From the NCBI GenBank assembly GCA_034401795.1, contig CM067373.1, positions 35,933,443-35,997,442 on the forward strand: a stretch of DNA of 64,000 nt, in the 5' to 3' direction. The stretch comes from Chaetoderma sp. LZ-2023a (taxonomy: Eukaryota; Mollusca; Caudofoveata; Chaetodermatida; Chaetodermatidae). Positions 59,501-63,545 of this stretch are shown one piece after another. A program made the position numbers and the translations under genes. Position 1 is the first letter of the stretch. Every line of letters starts with the position of its first letter. The notes under the pieces are model-generated. The model did not search any database. It was not told the DNA's origin and saw only the letters and a program-made list of their open reading frames with translations.

Positions 59501-61456
59501 TGGCTTGAGCGAGATCTACACCTGTCATTGTGTGCGCACAGCAACTATAACAATAGTGTTTCAAGCTGGCATTGACTGCCGAATGATATGTGGAGTGACA
59601 AAGCACAAAATGAGTCCAGTCTAAAACACTATCGCTGACATGAGCTCGAAACAGAAAAAGAATTGTTCAGATTTCCTAAGCAGTCTATTTTCACATAACT
59701 CTAACGAGGAAAGCACCTGCTCCATCATGTCCCAGTCAACCGTAACTCGGACCGAAACACAGGACATCAGAAATATCTTCAAATTGCAAAATGGAAAACT
59801 GTAGCATAAATATTAATTGAATCGGATGCGTAGTATTCCGCATACTATGTTGAGTTTAAAATTACATTAAAAGTACTTCTCGTTAATTTACTTCTTAGAT
59901 TATTATTTATTATTATTATTATTGTCGACTGTGTGCCACCTAAACTATCTGGCAATACGAACTGAGGACGTCAAAGAAAGCCTACATTAACAAACCCGTA
60001 AATGTAGGAAATCAATCTCGGATAGTAGTGGATATATATTAATAGTAATAGTAATAACATTTTGTTTGGGCATTATGATCGTTTGAGGCCCTCCTTGTAT
60101 GACTGAAGCCCTTCATTTTCTTTTGTACAAATACGAAAATGTTGGACTTCAATCATACAAGGCGGGCCTCAAATGATCATAATGCCCAACAAAACAACGT
60201 TATTGTTATATTGAAAGGAGAGGTCATGGTCATATTACCAAATTATGTTGGACATACATTATGAATAGTTTAGCCCGCCCGTAACCCTTTAACACTAATT
60301 TGTTCAAGAAAATTTAAATTTTCTCATAGAAAATGTCCATTTGCAGACCAAGAGAAGACTTGAAAATATACCACAGATATAGTCTTGGTCTGCAAATGGA
60401 TATTTCTCAAGACCACTTCTGGAACTGGTTTGGGCTGATATGAGTGTCAAAGGAGGATAATAATAACTTGTCTTTCTAATATTGACTTCTCCAGGTGAAG
60501 TTTCTCAAAACAAAGGAAGGCTCAGCAATGGTACAGATGGGAGATGGCTTATCTGTTGAACGGCTCATTAACAACTTAAGCGGCTGTGTTTTATCTGGCA
60601 GCAAGATCTCTCTGGGGTGAGGAACACGTTATAGTCAGTACAAATACACTAGTTATTATGACACTGTTACAAGCAAGCGGTGGCAAGATACAGTACAGCT
60701 CAGATAAGTTAAATTTGTTTCCAAACCAAAACAGAAACATGTTAGTCCAGTTGTGAACACGGAATAATAAGTGCTATTGAATATTTTTAGCATAATTGGA
60801 TTGGAAGTCATTGCTGCCTTAGTGAATGTTATTTTATTTTGAAAACATTGTAAGTTATTTCTGAGCTGTACTGTATTGCGGTATTTCCCAAAGCTACAAT
60901 TGTAAAGCCTGTCCTAAGCACCATGCCTATGGCGCACTAGGAATTAGACACTATAGACAGGTGGTCTGTTAATACAGGTGGTTTAGCATATACCATAGCT
61001 TTTGGAGCAAGAGAATGGATGGTAAGACAGGATGTATGTTGACCACCTGTCTAAAAGGAGCACCAACCTTTGGCTCTAAAAGCGAAGTGGTCTCTTGAGG
61101 TTTGACTGTGATGGGAATGGAGGGATCCGATTTGTCACTCACGTATATGATGTCATAATCAATTATGTCACACGTAGGCATTGCATGTATTCCAATCCAA
61201 TTGTTAAAATATTTAACAGTATATTTTATATTGTTTTGAAAACTTTTTAGTTATTACTGAATTTGACTGTTTATTATGGCTTTATGGCAGTCTGATCTCA
61301 TCATGTTGTTGGTGTTTTGTTTCAGCGTTTCAAAACAGGCTTTCCTGCAGGACGTTGGTATGCCTTATTCTCTGCCGGATGGAACCCCCAGCTTCAAGGA
61401 TTACACGAATAGTCGTAACAACAGATTCTCAAACCCAGAGGCAGCTCAGAAAAATC
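25600..61456 (+). CDS. HNRNPL-like: hnRNP L-family RNA-binding protein gene, 13 placed exons, both ends missing
   Basis: Joined exons (25600-25718, 26392-26440, 27858-27896, 29393-29469, 30122-30191, 32082-32167, 33522-33618, 36256-36319, 40956-41039, 52064-52245, 55982-56176, 60495-60616, 61326-61456) give 438 codons in one frame with no internal stop. They match hnRNP L/LL: RRM1 (VVHVRGL ... RKRQALVEFE), RRM2 (VLLFTILNPQYPIT ... GVQAMVEFDSVESAQRAK), a Gly/Tyr/Gln-rich linker, and RRM3 (VIMIYGLNPETMNCDRLFNV ... KTKEGSAMVQMGDG). The protein is nuclear, binds CA-rich RNA and regulates alternative splicing in characterised animals. The vertebrate protein has about 590 residues; here the N-terminus and RRM4 are absent from the window. 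The intron after exon 32082-32167 is of AT-AC type, and the donor after the last exon is the same type. Confidence 0.95.
25746..25890. repeat. 145-bp foldback element 27 bp after the exon donor
   Basis: The left arm TTCGGTTTCCAGCCAACTGT through CGGTTTAACGTTAACCGG pairs with the right arm CCGGTTAACGTTAAAC through TTAGCTGGAGACCGAA, around a 17-base loop. It is a MITE-like hairpin with no coding content and differs from families A and B. Confidence 0.8.
26392..26440 (+). CDS. HNRNPL-like: hnRNP L exon: RRM1 RNP1 region
   Basis: Acceptor TATTGCAG|CTG, donor TTTGAG|GTATGT. Encodes CVVMMPRKRQALVEFE, the RNP1 strand of RRM1 (QALVEF), with phase matching both neighbours. Confidence 0.95.
26633..26722. 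repeat. MITE B, diverged copy
   Basis: The arms TTTTGAAACTAATTTGACTGGAAGC and AAATTAGCTTCAAGC flank a GCTGCCGTAACAACACCAGC centre. Confidence 0.6.
27060..27592 (+). mobile_element. ~530-bp TIR element (non-autonomous DNA transposon), copy 1
   Basis: The left end GGTCAAGTTCGACTCCTAAC and right end GTTAGCAAGTCGAACTTGACC are inverted copies (GGTCAAGTTCGACT-N2-CTAACCA). The interior has no long ORF. A diverged copy in the same orientation lies at 34398-34895. Confidence 0.75.
27858..27896 (+). CDS. HNRNPL-like: hnRNP L micro-exon: RRM1 second helix
   Basis: Only 39 bp. Acceptor TTTCTAG|GAT, donor TCTCAG|GTGAGT. Encodes DLNGARNCVNFSQ, aligning with the D-x-x-x-A-x-N-x-V-N-x helix of hnRNP L RRM1. 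Confidence 0.93.
28134..28241. repeat. MITE B, complete copy
   Basis: Near-perfect foldback: GAATATTTTGAAATTAAATT and ATTCCAATATATTC arms around a GCTGCCTAAGGCAGC core with a nested GCAGCAATTTAGGCAGC repeat. Confidence 0.8.
28605..28672. repeat. MITE B, copy with deleted centre
   Basis: The arms ATTTTGAACCTAATTTTACTGGGAGC and CCCAGTCAAATTAGTATCAAAAT meet at GAGTTCCC, with the usual GCTGCC centre missing. Confidence 0.65.
28695..28946 (+). other. Open frame of 83 codons, intronic, not recognised
   Basis: No similarity is apparent and there are no flanking splice sites in a suitable frame. Probably chance. Confidence 0.2.
29105..29323. repeat. Foldback MITE A copy
   Basis: Shows the family arms (AATGTCCTTTTGCAGACCAA, TTTTTGAAAATTACCACTAG) and the centre GGGTTGATAACCAG, with a poly-C insertion near 29140. 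Confidence 0.65.
29393..29469 (+). CDS. HNRNPL-like: hnRNP L exon: end of RRM1
   Basis: Acceptor TTTCTAG|ATG, donor TGGAAC|GTAAGA. Encodes NPIYIAGGGAFFNYSTSQKI, closely matching the IYIAGHxAFxNYSTSQKI end of hnRNP L RRM1. Confidence 0.95.
30122..30191 (+). CDS. HNRNPL-like: hnRNP L exon: start of RRM2
   Basis: Acceptor TTTTAACAG|TGA (phase 2), donor ACAGTT|GTAAGT. Encodes VLLFTILNPQYPITV, the RNP2 strand of RRM2. Confidence 0.95.
30505..30596. repeat. MITE B copy
   Basis: The arms ACATTTTGAAACTAATTTGACTGG and CCAGTCAAATTTGTTTCAAAG flank GTTGCTGCCATATACTGCAACAGC. Confidence 0.78.
30635..30730 (+). repeat. Dispersed repeat, also at 34318-34400
   Basis: ATCGATTGATTCCAACACAAGC, then GGTGTGGGTGGAGCTTAG and AAAGGTCCATT, all recurring near 34320-34395. 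Confidence 0.6.
30818..31509 (+). repeat. AGCTCACCTGG-family repeat (family C), copy 1
   Basis: Begins TAGCTCACCTAGCC ... GAGTGAGCTTATGCCATGG and ends AAAGGGCCTCTTGTTT. The interior consists of about four diverged ~150-bp modules, each with a TTTCAACCAAACTTGGCTGGA-like line and a TTGGTCAA motif. Open frames through it are repeat artefacts. Confidence 0.75.
31675..31765. repeat. MITE B copy
   Basis: TGTTGAATATTTTGAACTTAA and its inverted partner end in AAAATATTCAACA, around ATTTCTGCTAGGCAGCAAT. Confidence 0.8.
31799..32036. repeat. Foldback MITE A copy
   Basis: Ends AAACCCTTTGAC and GTTAAAGGGTTAA; the centre GGTTATCGAGCC and arms of about 110 bp form a near-complete hairpin 45 bp before the next exon. 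Confidence 0.82.
32082..32167 (+). CDS. HNRNPL-like: hnRNP L exon: RRM2 core, ending at a U12-type donor
   Basis: Acceptor CTTTCCAG|GAT. Encodes DVLHTVCNPSGKVQ, RVVIFKKHGVQAMV and two bases of a Glu codon. If the reading ran on it would give EYPLR, which does not fit the family. Ending at 32167, before ATATCCTTT, and joining to 33522 restores EFDSVESAQRAK, which does. Confidence 0.93.
32168..32176 (+). other. U12-type AT-AC intron donor
   Basis: ATATCCTTT, a perfect match to the minor-spliceosome 5' splice site consensus (RTATCCTTT). Confidence 0.9.
33268..33400. repeat. Foldback MITE A, partial copy
   Basis: Left arm and centre (GGCTCGGTTATTGAGCC) present, right arm mostly lost. Confidence 0.65.
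33505..33521 (+). other. U12-type branch site and AC acceptor
   Basis: CCTTAAC at 33505-33511 matches the U12 branch consensus (TTCCTTRAC core). The intron ends CATAC at 33521, about 11 bases after the branch adenosine, within the short distance typical of U12 introns. There is no polypyrimidine tract. Confidence 0.9.
33522..33618 (+). CDS. HNRNPL-like: hnRNP L exon: end of RRM2
   Basis: Follows the AC acceptor; donor GCAAAG|GTATGC. Encodes FDSVESAQRAKQTLNGADIY and then SGCCTLKIEYAK, nearly identical to the vertebrate proteins. Confidence 0.96.
33724..33895. repeat. Foldback MITE A, diverged copy
   Basis: AGTCTTGAGAAATGTCAATTTG, the centre CTCAATAAACGAGCC and a right arm through GTCTCTTGTC. 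The ends are poorly kept. Confidence 0.6.
34176..34315 (+). repeat. Tandem duplication, ~75-80 bp unit
   Basis: GTTAGATATATACCTTGACATATGC and the following ATTAAAATTATATCACTT are repeated once with few differences. Confidence 0.8.
34398..34895 (+). mobile_element. ~500-bp TIR element, copy 2 (diverged)
   Basis: Aligns with 27060-27592 along most of its length (AATAAATGCATAT, TTAATGGAG, ATCGGGTACCA). The right end GTTAGCAAGTCGTACTTGACC is kept; the left end is altered and merges with the repeat seen at 30635-30730. Confidence 0.72.
34977..35110. repeat. Foldback MITE A, left-half copy
   Basis: TTAACCCTCGAATTAGTTCAAG and AGAAAATGTCCATTTGCA are present; the rest is lost. Confidence 0.6.
35158..35220. 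repeat. MITE B, right-arm copy
   Basis: TTGACATTGCTGCCTTAGAA ... CAGTCAAATAGATTCCAAAATATTCAA. Confidence 0.55.
35444..35515. repeat. MITE B, diverged copy
   Basis: GTTAAAATATTTTTGAAATATTG, centre GATGCCTAAGGCACC, then GTCAAATAATTTTC. Confidence 0.5.
35721..35953. repeat. Foldback MITE A copy
   Basis: Ends TAGCCCTTTAATAG and ATTAAAGGGTTAA; centre GGCTTGATAATCGAGCC with strong arms (TGGAATGACTGG and CCAGTCATTCCA). Confidence 0.8.
36256..36319 (+). CDS. HNRNPL-like: hnRNP L exon: RRM2 to linker
   Basis: Acceptor TTTTTCAG|CCG, donor ATGCTGT|GTAAGT. Encodes PTKLNVIKNDSMSWDYTNPM, matching the PTRLNVFKND...WDYTNP segment after RRM2 of hnRNP L. Confidence 0.96.
36784..37576 (+). repeat. Family C repeat, copy 2
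   Basis: Head GCATGGCCTGAAAGGCCAAGTGAGC, tail GGTCCAGGTGAGCGTCACAGG...GGGCCTCTTGTTT. The internal ~150-bp modules carry TCAACCTAATGTGGCTGGA and GCCATCTTGGATTTT. Confidence 0.78.
38024..38262. repeat. Foldback MITE A, near-complete copy
   Basis: TTAACCCTTTAACCTTGAAT ... CTAAAGGGTTAA with arms pairing over almost the whole 239 bp and centre CTTGGTTATCGAACCAG. It is flanked by TTAA. Confidence 0.85.
38270..39190. other. Intronic, no gene recognised
   Basis: Open frames of up to about 90 codons (38541-38759, 38858-39127) resemble nothing known to me and have no supporting splice sites. The second lies just before the 39-bp minisatellite. Confidence 0.4.
39194..39625 (+). repeat. 39-bp minisatellite
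   Basis: Repeating ACCTAGGTGTTAAACAGGCGA-CCATGTACACAATATCAG; starts at 39194, 39233, 39272 and 39309 are spaced 39, 39 and 37 bp. Units become diverged to the right, about 10-11 in total. Because 39 is divisible by three, frames stay open on both strands without being genes. Confidence 0.85.
40305..40395. repeat. MITE B-like, strongly diverged
   Basis: AATTATTTTGAGCATAATTTGAGTGC, a GTTGCTGCTGTGC centre and CACTCAATTTAC right arm. Confidence 0.4.
40466..40684. repeat. Foldback MITE A, diverged copy
   Basis: TTAACCCTAAACAC ... CAGCGGTTTAAT with centre GGCTCGATAAGCAAGCC. Confidence 0.65.
40956..41039 (+). CDS. HNRNPL-like: hnRNP L exon: linker
   Basis: Acceptor TTGCATTTAG|CTG, donor CATTTT|GTAAGT. 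Encodes AGRDIGAPRNAPLLQDPHYP followed by GSAPAPF, a Pro/Gly-rich linker with APLLxD-like spacing as in hnRNP L (PPLLGD). In frame with both neighbours. Confidence 0.9.
41250..41472. repeat. Foldback MITE A copy
   Basis: Arms around GGCTTGATAACCGAGCC; right end GTTAAAGGGTTAAT, left end partly altered (AGTTTTAACTCATATC). Confidence 0.78.
41540..41733. repeat. Foldback MITE A, diverged copy
   Basis: CATAGAAAATGTCCATTTGCC, centre GGCTCAGTTATCGAGCC, right arm ACAAATAGACATTGCTCAAGAC. Confidence 0.65.
41853..42640 (+). repeat. ~150-bp tandem array, module type D
   Basis: CCTTCAAGATATTC-ACT-like starts at about 41853, 42011, 42141, 42293, 42440 and 42594 (spacing 130-158 bp). Units carry GGTACATTGCTTTATTA, GTTACAGAGC and TTTTCCGCAC. 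It joins a family C head (GGCCTTTCAGGCCAAGTGAGC) at 42641. Confidence 0.8.
42641..42790 (+). repeat. Family C repeat, head fragment
   Basis: AAGTGAGCTTATGGCATGGCG, CCGTCAACTTTTTC and a GATTTCAAATATATTTGGCA module, ending in the pseudogene boundary. Confidence 0.7.
44099..44729 (-). pseudogene. Best-kept central part of the antisense family pseudogene
   Basis: Two frames of 128 and 83 codons overlap by a few bases at 44343-44350. Together they cover IITLDMVPYMRAVKLQSIKP, then GEFHNVTCALRAIG and IESGIYGSATVRQLLDGKHM. One inserted or lost base separates them. No catalytic residues can be assigned. Confidence 0.65.
45130..46560. other. Intronic, poorly recognised
   Basis: Probably contains unrecognised parts of the same antisense pseudogene, because recognisable family segments lie on both sides. 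The most AT-rich part, 45470-46560, shows no repeat or ORF of note. Confidence 0.35.
47660..48215. other. Intronic, nothing recognised
   Basis: AT-rich, no ORF above 60 codons and no known repeat. Confidence 0.4.
48220..48304. repeat. MITE B copy
   Basis: TGAATATTTTTTTAATTAATTTGACTGG, centre GCTCCCTAAGGC, then GTCAAATTAATTTCAAAATATTC. Confidence 0.7.
48305..49730. other. Intronic repeat of unknown class, also partly at 35950-36235
   Basis: AAGAAACCAGCTGCCATAAG and AGACTGCCTTCT at 49022-49060 recur at 35953-35990; TTGTTGTCAAT-TC-GAAAACTAAACCA and GTACCAATGTTCC-like segments also recur. Three overlapping open frames (48419-48805, 48783-49139) show no known protein. The GC-richer part 48450-48960 could be an old processed gene fragment, but I cannot name it. 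Confidence 0.35.
49735..51265 (+). repeat. Family C repeat with about nine ~155-bp modules
   Basis: Head TAGCTCACCTGGCCAGAATGGCC at 49799, then successive modules with TTTTGATTGGTCAATTTTTC and GGCCATCTTGGATTTTCTGA. The motif recurs near 49970, 50126, 50279, 50436, 50601, 50748, 50900, 51036 and 51186. Open frames are artefacts. A short TA microsatellite interrupts it at 50570-50598. Confidence 0.85.
51266..51975 (+). repeat. ~150-bp tandem array, module type D, second block
   Basis: GGAGTTACAGAGCAAGTTCG and TTCCACACT-CTCC starts recur near 51372, 51538, 51718 and 51866, matching the array at 41853-42640. A CTTGAAAATGAG / GGGAAAATTTGGGG insertion lies at about 51560-51660. Confidence 0.75.
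52064..52245 (+). CDS. HNRNPL-like: hnRNP L exon: polyQ and Gly/Tyr-rich linker
   Basis: Acceptor CTTACTCAG|CTG, donor GGAATG|GTGAGT. Encodes SGSGGGYGR, a run of about 12 Gln (mixed CAG/CAA), then GGYGGYDEYDGYGGRGGYGG. Low-complexity Gly/Tyr linkers between RRM2 and RRM3 occur across hnRNP L proteins and can promote self-association. The Gln run is a likely length polymorphism. Confidence 0.92.
52290..52526. repeat. Foldback MITE A, near-complete copy
   Basis: TTAACCCTTTAACCCTCAAAT ... GCGTTAAACGGTTAA; arms pair along about 110 bp with centre GGCTCGGTTATCAAGCC. It starts 45 bp after the exon donor. Confidence 0.85.
52551..52700. repeat. Foldback MITE A, partial copy
   Basis: AATGTCCATTTGCGC, centre CTCGATAACCGAGCC, right arm TTTTGAAAATAGTTTTCTCTTG. 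Confidence 0.65.
52848..55401 (+). repeat. Family C repeat with ~600-bp higher-order units
   Basis: Head TTAGCTCACCCGGCCCTAGTGAGC, tail CCAGGTGAGCGACACAGGCCC-TTGGGCCTCTTGTTT. Inside, a unit with CCAAAAGCTCCCATACTAAAGC recurs at about 53680, 54280 and 54915 (~602 and ~637 bp apart). Each unit contains four modules ending in GGCCATCTTGGAT-like lines (for example near 53211, 53358, 53535 and 53655). All open frames here are repeat artefacts. Confidence 0.85.
55402..55676 (+). repeat. Family C repeat, 3' fragment
   Basis: Continues with TTTCAACCAAATTTGGCTAGA and GGCCATATTGGATTTTCTG and ends a second time in GGGCCAGGTGAGTGCCACATG ... GGGCCTCATGTT. The block at 52848-55401 therefore appears nested in, or joined to, another copy. 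Confidence 0.75.
55982..56176 (+). CDS. HNRNPL-like: hnRNP L exon: start of RRM3
   Basis: Acceptor ACTCTCCAG|ATG, donor GTCAAG|GTAACG; phase 0 at both ends. Encodes a Gly/Met-rich linker (DRGMGGMQSRSPMSGSGYM), then VIMIYGLNPETMNCDRLFNV and FCLYGNIVK, matching VLMVYGLDxxKMNCDRVFNVFCLYGNV of hnRNP L RRM3. Confidence 0.96.
56254..56385 (+). repeat. 37-bp minisatellite
   Basis: CAACCAGGGGCTTGTGCTGG-ACATTTATGTGGCAGTA; starts at 56260, 56297, 56334 and 56371, exactly 37 bp apart, 78 bp after the exon donor. Confidence 0.93.
56963..57182. repeat. Foldback MITE A copy
   Basis: TTAAAACCTTTGATCCTTAAAT ... GAGCGTTAACGTGTTAG, arms well kept, centre changed (CTCTGTTAGTGAATAGG). Confidence 0.72.
57199..57425. 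repeat. Foldback MITE A, near-complete copy
   Basis: TTAACCCTTTAACCCTTAAAT ... GTGTTAAAGGGTTAAC; centre GCTCAATTATCGAGCC. It lies only 17 bp from the previous copy, giving two hairpins in a row. Confidence 0.85.
57430..58190. other. Intronic, nothing recognised
   Basis: Open frames up to 113 codons on either strand (for example 57864-58205 minus) resemble nothing known and are AT-biased. Confidence 0.4.
58195..58312 (+). repeat. ~50-bp degenerate tandem repeat with TGACGTCA motif
   Basis: TTCAAATACTCTATAACAGCTCGCC, CTCAAATACACCATAACGGCC and CTCAAATACTCAATAGCGCC follow one another, with TGACGTCATCGTCAGG between them. It lies about 230 bp upstream of the Crypton reading frame and may belong to its 5' region. 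Confidence 0.6.
58543..59640 (+). pseudogene. Crypton-type tyrosine recombinase (DUF3504-like), decayed
   Basis: The first frame (58543-59007, ATG at 58543) has the N-terminal core-binding part: STNWGVTSFREWCDKRNKV, ELSMELRDLCAEVK, TPSALTGIRAAMHQHL. The catalytic domain continues in other frames with ALCYYFGRRGREGWREL (catalytic Arg, 59120-59180), then TCHCVRTATITIVFQAGID (His-x-x-Arg, about 59521-59580) and SSLKHYR (nucleophile Tyr, about 59612-59632), one base out of phase. The order R, HxxR, Y and the RRGRE and KHYR contexts match Crypton and Crypton-derived DUF3504 proteins. Stops near 59008 and 59279 and a frameshift near 59600 make it non-functional. Cryptons move as circular DNA by site-specific recombination. 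Confidence 0.82.
60053..60212. repeat. ~160-bp foldback element
   Basis: ATAACATTTTGTTTGGGCATTATGATC and TTTGAGGCCCTCCTTGTATGA pair with TCATACAAGGCGGGCCTCAAA and GATCATAATGCCCAAC around a ~45-base loop. It is a fourth, separate hairpin family. Confidence 0.82.
60281..60452. repeat. Foldback MITE A, copy with deleted centre
   Basis: GTAACCCTTTAACACTAATTTG ... GGCTGATATGAGTGTCAAAGG; both arms present but the GGCTCGGTTATCGAGCC centre is missing. Confidence 0.75.
60495..60616 (+). CDS. HNRNPL-like: hnRNP L exon: RRM3 core
   Basis: Acceptor TTCTCCAG|GTG, donor TCTGGG|GTGAGG. Encodes VKFLKTKEGSAMVQMGDG then VERLINNLSG, matching VKFMKSKPGAAMVEMADG of hnRNP L RRM3. It ends two bases into a Gly codon. 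Confidence 0.95.
60776..60830. repeat. MITE B, left-arm copy
   Basis: TATTGAATATTTTTAGCATAATTGGATTGG and CATTGCTGCC; the right arm is lost. Confidence 0.55.
61326..61456 (+). CDS. HNRNPL-like: hnRNP L exon: end of RRM3, last exon in window
   Basis: Acceptor GTTTCAG|CGT. Encodes VSKQAFLQDVGMPYSLPDGT, FKDYTNSRNNRFSNPEAAQK and N, then one base of an Arg codon, matching VSKQ...DGSxSYKDFxxSRNNRFSxPEQAAKNR. Ending at 61456, before ATATCCTTT, keeps the family pattern. Reading on would give HILC and a stop. Confidence 0.93.
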
Positions 61457-61465
61457 ATATCCTTT
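61457..61465 (+). other. Second U12-type donor (ATATCCTTT)
   Basis: Identical to the donor at 32168. The split Arg codon is in the phase expected for KNR-I in the family. The acceptor and RRM4 exons are outside the window. Confidence 0.82.
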
Positions 61466-61511
61466 GTTAACTCAACTGGCCCATCTGTCTGACCATCTGT
61501 CAACTTTGTCT

Positions 61512-61713
61512 TTAGCCCTTTCCTGACGAAGCCAGCCAAAACAGGCCTCTGTTGTGGTTTTTGAAAATTTACCACTAGAATGACTGGCTCGATAACCGAG
61601 CCAGTCATTCCAGTGGTAATTTGTCAAAAATAGTATTCTCTTGGCCTGCAAACTGACATTCAATAAGTAAATATTTTAATTTTTTTTAAACAAATTTAGT
61701 CATTAAAGGGTTA
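61512..61713. repeat. Foldback MITE A copy
   Basis: TAGCCCTTTCCTGACG ... CATTAAAGGGTTAA with centre GGCTCGATAACCGAGCC; starts 56 bp after the U12 donor. Confidence 0.8.
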
Positions 61714-61930
61714 AAAGACTACTACTTGTTAACTACTTAGCCAACTTTAATAAAACTTAGTTTGAAGGACATTGGGGTGGGAAACCTTAGAACATAAATA
61801 CAGAAACTAGATTGGCCAATTGGTTTGGTGACAATTTTGGATTTTCTTAAATTTATCGAAAATTGGTTACCCTTTACTTGCTAAATTTGGTGAGGAAAAT
61901 CAAAACATTAAGATTTGCTTATTAGATCAC
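61714..61930 (+). repeat. Family C fragment
   Basis: TTAACTACTTAGCCAACTTTAA, TAGATTGGCCAATTGG and GACAATTTTGGATTTTC form one module before the 187-bp array. Confidence 0.6.
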
Positions 61931-62495
61931 CTGGCCTGAGAGGCCAAGTGAGCTTATGCCAAGGTGACTGTATTCCAGTGATAGTTTCAAGAGTCCTCAA
62001 GACCACTGTAGAGCCAAGATTTGGCTAGCTTCACCTTGAAATGGTTAAAAAAGTAGAGGCGGAATTTAACCATACTGCTTCACGGACCCTAAACTTGTAA
62101 ATAATACTCCCAAGAACCTGGCCTGAGAGGCCAAGTGAGCTTATGCCAAGGTGACAGTATTCCAGTGATAGTTTCAAGAGTCCTCAAGACCACTGTAGAG
62201 CCAAGATTTGGCTAGCTTCACCTTGAAATGGTTAAAAAGTAGAGGCGGAATTTAACCAAACTGCTTCAAGGACCTTAAACTTGGAAATAATTCTCCCAAG
62301 AACCTGGCCTGAGAGGCCAAGTGAGCTTATGCCAAGGTGACTGTATTCCAGTGATAGTTTCAAGAGTCCTCAAGACCACTGTAGAGCCAATATTTCACCT
62401 TGAAATGGTTAAAAAATATCTTCCTAAAGTAGAGGCGGAATTTAACCAAACTGCTTCAAGGACCCTACCCTTGTAAATAATTCTCCCAAGAAATT
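61931..62495 (+). repeat. Three tandem units of ~187 bp
   Basis: CTGGCCTGAGAGGCCAAGTGAGC starts at 61931, 62118 and 62304 (187 and 186 bp). Units are over 90% alike by eye, with small indels; the third lacks AGATTTGGCTAGC. Each head is a family C head. Confidence 0.93.
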
Positions 62496-62499
62496 TGAT

Positions 62500-63545
62500 T
62501 GATCACGTTTTAGCTCCCCTGAACTGAAAGGCCAAGTAAGCATATGCCATGGCAACCATCCATCGTGTGTCCATCCGGCATCTGTCAACTTTTCCTTTAA
62601 ACAACTCAAGAACCACTATGCCGATTTCAATTACATTTAGCAGGAAGCATCCCTACGGCGCCCATCTTGTATTTTGACAGATTTTTACAAATGTGTTTAA
62701 AAATCTCTGAAACTGCTTGCGGGATCGATTCAAAACTTATGAAATATCATCTAGGACAAGAACTGAACCAAGTTTGTTCAAGGGAACATGTTTGGCCAAA
62801 TATTTTGTCAGCCATGTTGGATAACCTATTTTCAGTAAAAGGATCTAAACCGCCAAAAGGATCGGGCCAAAATTTGGGAGATATGATAAGGGACTAACGG
62901 CCATTCACGTTTGTCCAAAGAAAGTTGATATACTTTTAAAAGAACATGGCTGCTGTGGACCAATCATAGCATGTTTGGTGGCCATATTGGATTTTTTTAT
63001 TTGATGGATTTTGAAGACAAAATTGTTTTCATATATGTTTTTGGCTATTCTGATTTCTAACTTGCCACCTTCGAAATAGTCGGATAAACTGTTTGGCAGC
63101 CATGTAGGATCTTTCCAGCCAAAAGCCATACTAAAGCAATAGTAAATTTTTAAGGTCTTTCGAGAACCATTTGGTCGATTTCAAGTATATTTGGCAGAAA
63201 GCATTCTTCGAGCACAGAGATCCCAGTTTGGTCAAACAAATCCGATCAGCTAATTTAGCCGGTGGCGATCTTGGAACTTTGGGGGAACGATTCAAAACTC
63301 ATGAAGCATCATCTATGGCAAAAGTATTCAAGGGAGTTTGATTGACCAAATGCTTTATCGGCCATCTTATATGGCCTAGTTTTTGCGAAAAAGACTTCTC
63401 CAGTACCACTGAATGGATCTGGCCAAGATTTTAGAGATATTATTAGAGACTAAGGGCCATTAAAGTTTGTTCAATGTCAAAAAACATGGCCGCCATGAGC
63501 CAATCAAAATGGAGTGTGTTTGGCAGCCCCATAATCACATAAGAC
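62500..63545 (+). repeat. Family C repeat, modular, last copy
   Basis: Head GCTCCCCTGAACTGAAAGGCCAAG, then modules matching 53090-54930: AAATATCATCTAGGACAAG, GGGCCAAAATTTGGGAG, AACATGGC-GC-GTGGACCAATC, GGCCATATTGGATTTTTTTA. Short ORFs are artefacts. Confidence 0.82.
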
